Made by a program: the position numbers and the translations under genes
Notes under the pieces: model-generated
The model's input: the letters and a program-made list of their open reading frames with translations, nothing else
Told to the model about the DNA's origin: nothing
The model's database searches: none
Source: Hydrogenothermaceae bacterium
Lineage (GTDB): Bacteria > Aquificota > Aquificia > Aquificales > Hydrogenothermaceae
Direction of reading: 5' to 3'
Assembly (NCBI GenBank): GCA_026985705.1
Contig: JALSPY010000115.1
Span: forward strand, 1-41,206
DNA length: 41,206 nucleotides
Shown here: piece by piece, positions 18,098 to 26,040 of the stretch
Layout of the letters: each line of letters begins with the position of its first letter
How positions within the stretch are numbered: position 1 is the stretch's first letter

Positions 18098-19171
18098 ATG
18101 GCTCTTACAGGAGTAATAGACAAACTGAAAAATACAACTTTAAGTGAGATAGGTGTTAGCTTTTCCCTTGCAGATATAATGAGGGATTTAAAGATAGATG
18201 GTAATAATGTTTATATAAAGCTGTTTTCTCCATCTGAAAAATATTATGATTATTTAAAAGAAAAAGCTGAGAAGGTTTTAAAGGAAATAGGAGCTGAAAA
18301 GGTTGAAGTTGAGTTTACAAATGAGCCACCTAAAACTACACAACAGCAACAACCACCACAACCACCACCACAAGCAAATCCATTTGAGAGTAGAAGGAGA
18401 ATTCCTAATGTTAAAAAAGTTATAGCAGTAGCATCCGGTAAAGGTGGAGTTGGTAAATCTACAGTTGCAGTTAATCTTTCAGCAGCATTAAAAAAGATGG
18501 GATATGATGTTGGATATTTAGATGCTGATATGTATGGACCTTCTGGTCCTACAATGTTGGGAGCTAAAGATAAACAGGTAATGGCAAGACCAGATAATAA
18601 ACTAATTCCACCGGTTGCCCATGGAATAAAGATAATGTCCATCGGATTACTACTACCTTCAGAGGATACTCCAGTAATATGGAGGGGACCAGTACTATTT
18701 AAAGCTCTAAACCAATTTCTATTTGATATAGACTGGGGAGAAGAAGGATTAGACTTTCTTATTATAGATTTACCACCGGGCACAGGAGATGTTCAGATAA
18801 CATTAGGTCAAACTGCCGAAATAGATGGAGCTGTTATAGTAACTACGCCTCAAGATGTGGCATTAGTTGATGTTAAAAAGGGAATACAGATGTTTAATGA
18901 GGTTCAAATACCAGTTTTAGGTATAGTGGAGAATATGAGTTATTTTGTATGCCCTGAAAGTAATAAAAAGTATGAGATATTTGGAAAAAGTAAAACTGAA
19001 GAAATAGCTAAAACTTACAATACTGAACTGTTAGGTAAAATTCCTATAGAGCCAAAAGTTGCAGAGTTTTCAGATTTAGGAATACCTATAGTTTTGGCTA
19101 AAGAAGATAGCAACTCAGCTAAAGCATTTATGGAAATAGCTCAAAATTTAATAAAAAAATTAAGTATGTAA
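18098..19171 (+). CDS. Mrp/ApbC-type P-loop ATPase lacking the CxxC cluster motif
   Basis: Mrp/NBP35-family ATPases normally carry and transfer [4Fe-4S] clusters as homodimers bridged by a C-terminal CxxC. This 357-residue protein has a diverged DUF59-like N-terminal domain (about 1-75), a Gln/Pro-rich linker (QQQQPPQPPPQ, about 82-95), then an intact deviant Walker A, SGKGGVGKST, plus DADMYGPSGP and DLPPGTGD. At the cluster site it has Cys285-Pro-Glu-Ser288, so the second Cys is a Ser. The usual Cys of the DUF59 TPxCP motif is also absent, and Cys285 is the only cysteine in the protein. A strong aaggaggt site precedes ATG 18098. The NifS-like gene begins 17 bases after the stop. ATPase activity is likely; canonical cluster carriage is doubtful. 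Confidence 0.9.
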   Translation: MALTGVIDKLKNTTLSEIGVSFSLADIMRDLKIDGNNVYIKLFSPSEKYYDYLKEKAEKVLKEIGAEKVEVEFTNEPPKTTQQQQPPQPPPQANPFESRRRIPNVKKVIAVASGKGGVGKSTVAVNLSAALKKMGYDVGYLDADMYGPSGPTMLGAKDKQVMARPDNKLIPPVAHGIKIMSIGLLLPSEDTPVIWRGPVLFKALNQFLFDIDWGEEGLDFLIIDLPPGTGDVQITLGQTAEIDGAVIVTTPQDVALVDVKKGIQMFNEVQIPVLGIVENMSYFVCPESNKKYEIFGKSKTEEIAKTYNTELLGKIPIEPKVAEFSDLGIPIVLAKEDSNSAKAFMEIAQNLIKKLSM

Positions 19172-19188
19172 TAGGAGGTAATATAGAT

Positions 19189-20424
19189 ATGTTAAAAGAA
19201 AGAGGATATGTATACGTAGACCATTTAGCTACAACACCTGTAGCAGAAGAAGTTTTAGAAGCGATGATGCCTTATTATAGAGACCAATTTGGTAATCCCA
19301 CTTCACTACACCAGTTCGGAGTTAATGCTAAAAAGGCTATAAATAAGGCTAGAGAGCAGATAGCACAGCTTTTAAATATAAAGAAACCTGAAGAGATAGT
19401 TTACACATCAGGAGCTATAGAAGCTAATAACTTAGCTATAAAAGGTTATGCTAAAGCTCCGGGTATAACAAGAAGGGGAAAACATATAGTCGTTTCTGCT
19501 ATAGAGCATCATTCAGTTTTACACTCTGCTAAAACTTTAGAGAAGGAAGGTTTTGAGATTACATATCTAAAACCTGATAAATATGGTTTATTCACACCTG
19601 AACAGGTAAAGGAAGCAGTAAGAGAAGATACTATACTTGTTTCAATAGGATTAGCTAATAGGGAGATTGGGACAGTTCAAGATTTAAAGGAGCTTGTTAA
19701 AGCAGCTAAAGAGAAAAATCCACGAGTTGTGTTCCACTCTGATATAGCTCCAGCTGTTGGACATATGCCAGTAGATATAGAAGATTTAGGTTTAGATATG
19801 GCATCTTTCACAGGTCATTACTTCTATGCTCCTAAAGGAATTGGTGGTCTTTATGTAAAAAAAGGAGTTAGATTAAAACCATTGATAGAAGGTGGTATTC
19901 AAGAAGGTGGGAGAAGAGCTGGAACAGAGCCTGTTCCTGAAATTGTTGGAATGGGGGTTGCTGCTGAGTTAGCAATAAAAGAAATGGATGATAGAGTAAA
20001 CAGATTGAAAGCTCTAAGGGATAAATTATATAAAGGATTAGAAGAAAAGATAGATTATAAATTCTTTACAGGTCATCCTGAAAAGAGACTTCCTAACCAT
20101 CTATCGTTAATTGTGATGTATATTGAAGGGGAAGCTATGTTATTAATGCTAAACTATAAGAAGATTTATGCTGCATCTGGCTCAGCATGTGTTTCATACG
20201 CATTAAAACAGTCTCATGTCCTAGAAGCTATAGGAGTTGAGAAGGAGACTTCAAACGGCTCAATAGTTTTCTCACTTGGAAGGGAAAACACAGAAGAGGA
20301 TATAGACTATATCTTAGAAGAGTATCCTAAAGTAATACAGAGATTAAGAGAAATATCTCCTTTTGGACCTGAAAACTGGGACCAATTTACTAAAAAAGCC
20401 TCTAAATATAAAAATGTAGGTTAA
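19189..20424 (+). CDS. NifS/IscS-like protein lacking the PLP-binding lysine
   Basis: Full-length (411 aa) homologue of cysteine desulfurases, alignable by eye to E. coli IscS from YVDHLATTPV to the C-terminus. The mobile loop Cys (Cys334 in ASGSACVS), the ring-stacking His (His107 in IEHHSV) and Asp185 remain. The lysine that forms the PLP aldimine (SGHK in IscS) is Tyr211 in SFTGHYFYAPKG. IscS Gln183 corresponds to Pro188, Asn155 to Arg158 and the phosphate-binding Thr76 to Ile77. It therefore should not work as a PLP desulfurase. The open frame and conserved surroundings argue against decay. It is preceded by an aggaggt site and follows the single-Cys Mrp gene by 17 bases. A sulfur acceptor, scaffold or regulatory role is conceivable. 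Confidence 0.9.
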   Translation: MLKERGYVYVDHLATTPVAEEVLEAMMPYYRDQFGNPTSLHQFGVNAKKAINKAREQIAQLLNIKKPEEIVYTSGAIEANNLAIKGYAKAPGITRRGKHIVVSAIEHHSVLHSAKTLEKEGFEITYLKPDKYGLFTPEQVKEAVREDTILVSIGLANREIGTVQDLKELVKAAKEKNPRVVFHSDIAPAVGHMPVDIEDLGLDMASFTGHYFYAPKGIGGLYVKKGVRLKPLIEGGIQEGGRRAGTEPVPEIVGMGVAAELAIKEMDDRVNRLKALRDKLYKGLEEKIDYKFFTGHPEKRLPNHLSLIVMYIEGEAMLLMLNYKKIYAASGSACVSYALKQSHVLEAIGVEKETSNGSIVFSLGRENTEEDIDYILEEYPKVIQRLREISPFGPENWDQFTKKASKYKNVG

Positions 20425-20447
20425 TTCTTTCCCTTTCTTCTTTTTTT

Positions 20448-21041
20448 ATGAAGGAAAATAAATTTGTTGTTTGTATAACTGGAGCAAGTGGTGTTATATA
20501 CGGTATAAGATTAATGGAAGAGCTAAGTAAAGTAGGAAAGGTCTATGTTGTCGTTTCAAAAAATGGATATATAGTAATGGAAAAGGAGCATAAAATAAAA
20601 AAAACAGATTTTTTAAAAAAATATTTTAATAATCCTAATATTGAGATTGTATCGGATAGAAATATAGCTTCAAAGTTAGCAAGTGGTTCCTTTCTAACTA
20701 ACTTTAAAGGTGTAATTATAGCTCCATGTTCTATGTCAACTTTAGGGGCTATAGCAAATGGAGTTAATTATAATCTTATTCACAGAATATCAGAGGTTGC
20801 TTTGAAAGAAAGAGTTAAACTTATTCTTCTAGTTAGAGAAATGCCATACTCTCTAATTCATATAGAAAATATGAGAAAAATTACATTATCAGGAGGAATT
20901 ATAGCTCCCGCTTCGCCATCATTTTATCACTATCCAACTACAGTTGAGGATATGGTTAATTTTGTTGTAGGGAAAATATTAGATTTAATTGGTATTGAAA
21001 ATAATCTATATAGAAGATGGAATAACAGAGATGAAAATTAA
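20448..21041 (+). CDS. ubiX: Flavin prenyltransferase UbiX
   Basis: Makes prenylated FMN, the cofactor of UbiD decarboxylases, from FMN and dimethylallyl phosphate. The 197-residue protein has the Rossmann start CITGASGVIYGIRLMEEL, VIIAPCSMSTLGAIANG, LILLVREMPYSLIHIENM, IIAPASPSFYH and the C-terminal RRW. All are standard for active UbiX. It probably serves the UbiD protein at 9671-11170. The ATG lies 23 bases after the NifS-like stop, and the gap is a pyrimidine tract without a Shine-Dalgarno sequence, so translation may depend on coupling or another mechanism. Confidence 0.94.
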   Translation: MKENKFVVCITGASGVIYGIRLMEELSKVGKVYVVVSKNGYIVMEKEHKIKKTDFLKKYFNNPNIEIVSDRNIASKLASGSFLTNFKGVIIAPCSMSTLGAIANGVNYNLIHRISEVALKERVKLILLVREMPYSLIHIENMRKITLSGGIIAPASPSFYHYPTTVEDMVNFVVGKILDLIGIENNLYRRWNNRDEN

Positions 21042-21083
21042 CAAATAGCTTTATTAAATAAATCCAATAATATCTTAAAAAGG

Positions 21084-21112
21084 TTAAAAAAAGTATAAAA
21101 TCATATTATAAT
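21084..21112 (+). promoter_or_regulatory. Probable promoter of the infA-rpoA ribosomal cluster
   Basis: TATAAT at 21107-21112 is preceded, at 17 bases, by TTAAAA (21084-21089). It lies about 45 bases before infA in the only sizeable gap ahead of the cluster. The -10 is exact, the -35 matches four of six. Confidence 0.45.
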
Positions 21113-21156
21113 ATTGTTTTGCTTAAGAAGTTTTCTAAACATATTAAGGAGGTATA

Positions 21157-21393
21157 ATGGCAAAAAAGAAAAAGGAGAACAAAAAAGAAGATGCTATTGT
21201 TGTGGAGGGAACAGTTGAAGAGGCACTACCAAATGCTATGTTTAGAGTAAAGTTAGATACTGGACATACAATTTTAGCACATGTATCAGGTAAAATGAGA
21301 ATGCATTTTATTAAGATTTTACCGGGAGATAAAGTAAGAGTAGAACTATCTCCATATGATTTAACTAGAGGAAGAATAATTTTTAGACTATAA
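21157..21393 (+). CDS. infA: Translation initiation factor IF-1
   Basis: Small OB-fold factor of 78 residues that binds the ribosomal A site with IF-2 and IF-3. Core motifs are VEGTVEEALPNAMFRVKLD, GHTILAHVSGKMR and LPGDKVRVELSPYDLTRGRI. The N-terminus has a Lys-rich addition (MAKKKKENKKE) of a few residues over the usual 72. The strong aaggaggt site before the ATG supports this start. It heads the cluster that continues with rpmJ and the alpha operon, the same order as in many bacteria. Confidence 0.97.
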   Translation: MAKKKKENKKEDAIVVEGTVEEALPNAMFRVKLDTGHTILAHVSGKMRMHFIKILPGDKVRVELSPYDLTRGRIIFRL

Positions 21394-21410
21394 AAATGGA
21401 GGTTATATAA

Positions 21411-21524
21411 ATGAAAGTTAGGTCTTCAGTAAAAAAGAGATGTGAAAAATGTAGAATTATAAAGAGAAAAGGCAAAGTAATGGTTATATGTGAAAATCCT
21501 AAACATAAACAAAGACAAGGTTAA
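21411..21524 (+). CDS. rpmJ: Ribosomal protein L36
   Basis: Large-subunit protein of 37 residues, MKVRSSVKKRCEKC at its start. It has zinc ligands Cys11, Cys14, Cys27 and His32, so it is the zinc-binding (C+) form. A ggaggttatataa leader precedes the ATG. It lies 17 bases after infA and 12 before rpsM, its usual place. Confidence 0.97.
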   Translation: MKVRSSVKKRCEKCRIIKRKGKVMVICENPKHKQRQG

Positions 21525-21536
21525 GGAGGTTTATAG

Positions 21537-21899
21537 ATGGCTCGTATAGCAGGAGTAGATTTACCAGACAGAAAAAGATTAGAAATAGCTCTAACCTACA
21601 TCTATGGTATAGGTAAAACCAGAGCTAAGGAGATTTTAGAAAAAACTGGAATAGATGGAATGAAAAGGGTTGGGGAGTTAACTCCTGATGAATTAAATGC
21701 AATAAGAAAATTTATAGAGCAAAATTACAAAGTTGAAGGGGATTTAAGAAGAGAAGTTGCAGTTAATATAAAGAAATTGATGGATATGGGATGTTATAGG
21801 GGTATAAGACATAGATTAGGTTTACCAGTTAGGGGGCAGAGAACAAAAACTAATGCTAAAACTAGAAGAAAGTTTACAGGAAGAATTAAGAAAAAATAG
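21537..21899 (+). CDS. rpsM: Ribosomal protein S13
   Basis: Small-subunit head protein of 120 residues at the subunit interface. ARIAGVDLPDRKRLEIALTY, IYGIGKTRAKEILE, the C-terminal MGCYRGIRHRLGLPVRGQRT and a basic tail are characteristic. aaggaggt precedes the start. It opens the classical alpha operon order S13-S11-S4-RpoA-L17. Confidence 0.98.
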   Translation: MARIAGVDLPDRKRLEIALTYIYGIGKTRAKEILEKTGIDGMKRVGELTPDELNAIRKFIEQNYKVEGDLRREVAVNIKKLMDMGCYRGIRHRLGLPVRGQRTKTNAKTRRKFTGRIKKK

Positions 21900-21915
21900 G
21901 AGGGATTAGCGAAGA

Positions 21916-22308
21916 ATGGCTAGAAGAAAAAAAGGTGGAAAGAAAAAAGTTAAAAGAACTGTTCCGTATGGAATAGCTCATATACAGGCTACATTTAACA
22001 ACACAATAGTAACAATTACAGACAAAGAAGGTAATGTATTAACTTGGGCTTCTGGTGGAACTGAAGGTTTTAAAGGAACTAGAAAATCAACACCTTATGC
22101 AGCTCAAAAGGCAGCAGAAAAGGCAGCAAAAAGAGCTATTGAAGAGTTTGGTATGAAAGACGTTGAAATATGGGTTAAAGGTCCGGGAGCAGGAAGGGAA
22201 ACTGCTATAAAAACAATTCAAGCAGCAGGTTTAAATGTCAAAGTTATAAAAGATGTTACTCCTATACCACATAACGGTTGTAGACCACCAGCTAAAAGGA
22301 GGGTTTAA
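21916..22308 (+). CDS. rpsK: Ribosomal protein S11
   Basis: Platform protein of the 30S subunit, 130 residues. AHIQATFNNTIVTITDKEGN, WASGGTEGFKGTRKSTPYAA, VKGPGAGRETAIKTIQAAGL and the C-terminal TPIPHNGCRPPAKRRV are highly conserved. It has a Lys/Arg-rich N-terminal extension. Ribosome binding site aggaggg overlaps the S13 stop region. Confidence 0.98.
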   Translation: MARRKKGGKKKVKRTVPYGIAHIQATFNNTIVTITDKEGNVLTWASGGTEGFKGTRKSTPYAAQKAAEKAAKRAIEEFGMKDVEIWVKGPGAGRETAIKTIQAAGLNVKVIKDVTPIPHNGCRPPAKRRV

Positions 22309-22311
22309 TCA

Positions 22312-22941
22312 ATGGGAAGATATTTAGGACCATTAACTAGAGTAAGTAGAAGATTAGGTGTTTTTGTAGGAGGAAGTTTAAAAGCTTTCAATAAAAGAAA
22401 TTTTCCACCGGGACAACACGGTAGAGTTCAAGGCAGAAAGAGAAAATTATCTGACTATGCTATCCGTTTACAAGAAAAACAAAAATTAAGATATCTATAC
22501 GGTGGATTAAGAGAAGGGCAGTTTAAAAGATATTTTGATGAAGCAGCAAGAATTGCTGGTAATAAAGGTGGAAACACAGGGGAAATCTTACTACAACTAT
22601 TAGAGAGAAGATTAGATAATGTTGTTTACAGACTTGGTTTTGCCAAAACGAGAAGACAAGCTAGACAGATGGTAGTTCATGGACACTTCTTAGTTAATGG
22701 AAAAAAGGTAAATAAACCTGCTTATCAAGTTGATGTTGGAGACGTAATAGAGTTAAGAGAAAAAAGTAAAAAATCTCCTTTATTCAAAGAAAATTTAGAA
22801 AACAAAGACCCAAGAACTATTCCAGAGTGGTTAGAGCTTGATAAAGAAAACTTCAGAGGTAAAGTTGTATCATTACCTGAGAAAGTAGAGTTAGAGATAC
22901 CTGTAGATGTTCAGCTCATCATTGAGTACTACTCTGGATAA
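22312..22941 (+). CDS. rpsD: Ribosomal protein S4
   Basis: Primary 16S rRNA-binding and assembly protein, 209 residues. It opens MGRYLGPLTRVSRRLGV and has an S4 RNA-binding domain (LERRLDNVVYRLGFAKTRRQ, VVHGHFLVNGKKV). No cysteine is present, so it is the zinc-free form. It starts three bases after the rpsK stop. In E. coli S4 represses this operon; no matching structure was identified here. Confidence 0.98.
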   Translation: MGRYLGPLTRVSRRLGVFVGGSLKAFNKRNFPPGQHGRVQGRKRKLSDYAIRLQEKQKLRYLYGGLREGQFKRYFDEAARIAGNKGGNTGEILLQLLERRLDNVVYRLGFAKTRRQARQMVVHGHFLVNGKKVNKPAYQVDVGDVIELREKSKKSPLFKENLENKDPRTIPEWLELDKENFRGKVVSLPEKVELEIPVDVQLIIEYYSG

Positions 22942-22970
22942 ATTAAATCTTAAAGGAGGGAAAAAAGCCT

Positions 22971-23942
22971 ATGCCCTTTTTAGAATTTAAATTCCCAGAG
23001 AAGATATACTGGGATGAAACTTCAAAAACAGAAACATTCGGAAGACTGTATGTAGAACCGTTAGAGAGAGGATATGGAATAACTTTAGGAAATGCTTTAA
23101 GAAGAGTTTTACTTTCTTCTTTAGAAAGTGGAGCTATTACATATGTTAGAATTCAGAATGTTCCCCATGAATTTACAACTATAGATGGTGTAATAGAGGA
23201 TGTTTCAGAGATTGTTTTAAATTTAAAACAGATAAAATTTAAGATGGATGAAAATATAGAAAGTGATTATGCAATTCTTGAGTTTAAGGGACCCGGTGAA
23301 ATAAAGGCTAAAGATATTAAATTACCTGCAGGAATAAAGGCGGTAAATCCTGATACACACATTGCAACAGTTGATGGTGATGTTGAAGTTAAGATGGAGT
23401 TTAAGATAGAGAAGGGAAGAGGATATATAACTGTAGAGGAAATGGAAAAGCCAACAACTATAGGATGGATACCTATAGATACTGCATTTTCTCCTATAAA
23501 AAGATGCACTTATAAAGTTGAACCTAAGAGAATTGAAGGAAAGGCTTATGAAAAGTTGATGTTAGAGTTTGAAACAGATGGTACAATCACTCCGGATGAA
23601 GCTCTAAAGGAAGCTGTAAAGCTTTTAATAAAACATTTTGAATTATTGTTAAATCCTTCTACTAGAAAAGTTGATGTTATTAGAAAAACTGAACCAGAAA
23701 GTATAGCTGCTAGATTAGAGGCTGACAAACTATCTTTAGCAATAGAAGAGTTAGAAATATCATCTAGAGCTACAAATACACTTAAGAAGTTAGGAATAGA
23801 AACTATAGGAGATTTAGTGAAAAAGACAGAGGAAGATTTAAAGGAAGCTAAAAGTATAGGTAGAAAGGCTTTAAAGGAGATAAAAGAGGCACTTGCAGAG
23901 CTTGGATTATCTTTAGCACCATCTCCAAACAAAAAAGAGTAA
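22971..23942 (+). CDS. rpoA: RNA polymerase alpha subunit
   Basis: Assembly platform of RNA polymerase, 323 residues. The N-terminal dimerisation domain (about 1-230) has FGRLYVEPLERGYGITLGNALRRVLLSSL-type sequence, and the C-terminal domain (about 250-315) has LEISSRATNTLKKLGIETIGDL with the HhH fold that contacts UP elements and activators. A gaggga site precedes the ATG at 22971. It is in its usual place between S4 and L17. Confidence 0.98.
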   Translation: MPFLEFKFPEKIYWDETSKTETFGRLYVEPLERGYGITLGNALRRVLLSSLESGAITYVRIQNVPHEFTTIDGVIEDVSEIVLNLKQIKFKMDENIESDYAILEFKGPGEIKAKDIKLPAGIKAVNPDTHIATVDGDVEVKMEFKIEKGRGYITVEEMEKPTTIGWIPIDTAFSPIKRCTYKVEPKRIEGKAYEKLMLEFETDGTITPDEALKEAVKLLIKHFELLLNPSTRKVDVIRKTEPESIAARLEADKLSLAIEELEISSRATNTLKKLGIETIGDLVKKTEEDLKEAKSIGRKALKEIKEALAELGLSLAPSPNKKE

Positions 23943-23963
23943 TTAGGAGGTAAGAGAGAAAAA

Positions 23964-24341
23964 ATGAGACATAGAGTTAAAACTAAAAGTTTTAGCAGAC
24001 CAAAGGAGCAGAGAGAAGCTTTATTTATAAATTTAGCATGTGAGTTAATAGAACATGGCAGAATTGAAACAACTTTAGCTAAAGCTAAATATTTAAGACC
24101 TATTGTTGAGAAATTAATAACTTTAGCTAAAAAACAAACAATCCATTCTAGAAGATTATTAAACTCCAGATTGAGAGGAAATACAAAAATAGCTACAAAA
24201 TTATTTAAAGAGATAGCTCCTCTTTATAAGGATAGAAACGGTGGGTACACAAGAATTTATAAGTTAGATAAGAGAAGAAGAGGAGATGATGCTGAGCTTG
24301 CTATAATAGAATTAGTAGATTACCCATTTGAAGAAAAATAA
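23964..24341 (+). CDS. rplQ: Ribosomal protein L17
   Basis: Large-subunit protein near the exit tunnel, 125 residues. The N-terminus is MRHRVKTKSFSRPKEQREAL, followed by RIETTLAKAKYLRP and the C-terminal RRRGDDAELAIIELVD. taggaggt precedes the ATG by a few bases. yggT begins three bases after its stop, so the operon continues. Confidence 0.97.
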   Translation: MRHRVKTKSFSRPKEQREALFINLACELIEHGRIETTLAKAKYLRPIVEKLITLAKKQTIHSRRLLNSRLRGNTKIATKLFKEIAPLYKDRNGGYTRIYKLDKRRRGDDAELAIIELVDYPFEEK

Positions 24342-24344
24342 AAG

Positions 24345-24647
24345 ATGTATATACTAGGAAATTTTTTTGAAGCTCTGTCCACTGTTGTGGACCTCATTCT
24401 CACCCTTTATATGTGGATTGTTATAGTATCTACGGTCTTATCGTGGGTTAGTCCTGATCCTTACAATCCTATAGTAAGAACAATAAGAAATTTAACAGAA
24501 CCTGTTTACTCTAAGATAAGAAGAGTTATTCCTACAGTTTATGGAAATATAGATTTTGCACCATTTATAGTAATATTAATAATAATATTTTTAAGGATTT
24601 TCCTTGTAAAAACACTTCATCAAATTGGTTATAATCTAAATCATTAG
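24345..24647 (+). CDS. YggT-family membrane protein
   Basis: Small integral membrane protein of 100 residues with two hydrophobic segments (about 10-32 and 70-92) around a conserved loop: VSTVLSWVSPDPYNPIVRTI, then NLTEPVYSKIRRVIPT and IDFAPFIVILI. This matches YggT proteins, whose role is linked to osmotic shock or cell division in some bacteria but is not well defined. It starts three bases after rplQ and precedes a PilT-like gene. Confidence 0.88.
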   Translation: MYILGNFFEALSTVVDLILTLYMWIVIVSTVLSWVSPDPYNPIVRTIRNLTEPVYSKIRRVIPTVYGNIDFAPFIVILIIIFLRIFLVKTLHQIGYNLNH

Positions 24648-24662
24648 TAAAAAGAGGTTTGT

Positions 24663-25790
24663 ATGAATTTAGATGCTATACTTATAGAGGCATTAAAGAA
24701 AAAAGCTTCTGACATTCATTTAAAAGTAAACTCTCCTCCTATAATAAGAGTTAGTAGACATATAGAGAAATTACCTACAAAGCCTTTAACTGTAGATAAT
24801 ATTTTATCTTTTGTGAAACAGGTAGTTAAAAGTCAGAAGAAATTACAGGAGCTTGTTGAAAAAGGAGAGTTAGACATATCTTACTCTATTCCTAAAGTAA
24901 GCAGATTCAGAGTAAATATATACAGACAGAGAGGAACGTATGCTTTTGCCTTCAGGGCTTTAAAAAATAAAATCCCTAAGATTGAGGAGCTTAACCTTCC
25001 TATAAAGTTAAAAGAAATAGCTCTAGAGCCTAGAGGTTTAGTATTAGTTACCGGTCCTACAGGTTCAGGAAAATCTACAACATTAGCTTCAATGATTGAT
25101 TATAGAAATGAAAACTCCCAAGATGTTATTATTACAATTGAGGACCCTATAGAGTATATATACCAAGACAAAAAATGTTATATAGTTCAGAGGGAAATAG
25201 GATTAGATACAAGCAGTTTTTCTAGTGCATTAAGAGCTGCCTTGAGAGAAGACCCAGATGTAATACTTGTTGGAGAGATGAGAGATTTAGAAACGATAGA
25301 AATAGCACTAAGGGCTGCTGAAACAGGACACCTAGTTTTTTCAACATTACACACCCAAGATGCTAAAGATACTTTAAATAGAATTATAGATATGTTCCCT
25401 GCTGAAGAACAGAATCATATAAGAATAATGTTAGCTTCAACACTTAGGGCTATAATATCTCAAAGATTAATACCTAGAAAAGATGGTCAAGGAGTTATTC
25501 CTGCAATTGAGATATTAATAAATGTTGGTGCTATATACGACGCACTTATGGACTCAGATAAACTGGATGAAGTTCCAGAACTTATGGAAAAGGGGAGAAA
25601 ACAGTATGGAACACAGACTTTTGACCAGGCAATATACGATTTATACACTCAAGGTTTAATTGATTATGAAAATGCGTTAAAGTATGCAACAAATCCTACT
25701 GACCTAGACCTAAAGATAAAAGGTATTTCCACAGACGATGATGAAAAGTTTAATTTTGGTTTTGGAGGTGACGATAAGAAAAAGTTCTAA
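24663..25790 (+). CDS. PilT/PilU-type type IV pilus retraction ATPase
   Basis: Secretion-superfamily ATPase of 375 residues with Walker A GPTGSGKST at 131-139, Asp box ITIEDPIEYIY, Walker B ALREDPDVILVGEMRD and His box AETGHLVFSTLHT. These place it in the PilT/PilU group that powers pilus depolymerisation and twitching. The C-terminal tail ends in an acidic, Gly/Phe-rich and Lys-rich segment (about 350-375), and I do not see the AIRNLIRE motif of classic PilT, so a PilU-like role is possible. It closes the run that began at infA. Confidence 0.92.
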   Translation: MNLDAILIEALKKKASDIHLKVNSPPIIRVSRHIEKLPTKPLTVDNILSFVKQVVKSQKKLQELVEKGELDISYSIPKVSRFRVNIYRQRGTYAFAFRALKNKIPKIEELNLPIKLKEIALEPRGLVLVTGPTGSGKSTTLASMIDYRNENSQDVIITIEDPIEYIYQDKKCYIVQREIGLDTSSFSSALRAALREDPDVILVGEMRDLETIEIALRAAETGHLVFSTLHTQDAKDTLNRIIDMFPAEEQNHIRIMLASTLRAIISQRLIPRKDGQGVIPAIEILINVGAIYDALMDSDKLDEVPELMEKGRKQYGTQTFDQAIYDLYTQGLIDYENALKYATNPTDLDLKIKGISTDDDEKFNFGFGGDDKKKF

Positions 25791-26040
25791 ATTTTAATAT
25801 TTCTCAACTATTATCTTTATATAAGATAAAAAGTATCAATCTTTGAACTACTAAGTTAATTCCTTTTAGTTATTTTTATCTTCCCTTTTGATAAAAAAGA
25901 CATTAAATTAATAATTTTTACAATTTAATTTATACAATTTGAAAAATACCATATTAAAAATTGAAATACATTTCACTTCTTTTTCACAATCAACCTTCAT
26001 AATAATTAGAAAATTAAGGTAAAAAGTTGGAGGAGTTGTT

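Noticed and set aside
18334..18378. CAA/CCA-rich repeat in the mrp gene as a microsatellite or frameshift site
   Set aside because: It encodes a Gln/Pro linker in frame between two domains, a common form of linker.
23546..23932. 128-codon open frame opposite rpoA
   Set aside because: Ser/Phe/Ile-rich shadow of a certain gene; same for the antisense frames in aspS, mrp, aroK, smc and the sigma gene.
25814..25833. Palindrome ATTATCTTTATATAAGATAA as terminator of the PilT-like gene
   Set aside because: A+T-only stem followed by A's rather than T's on the coding strand.
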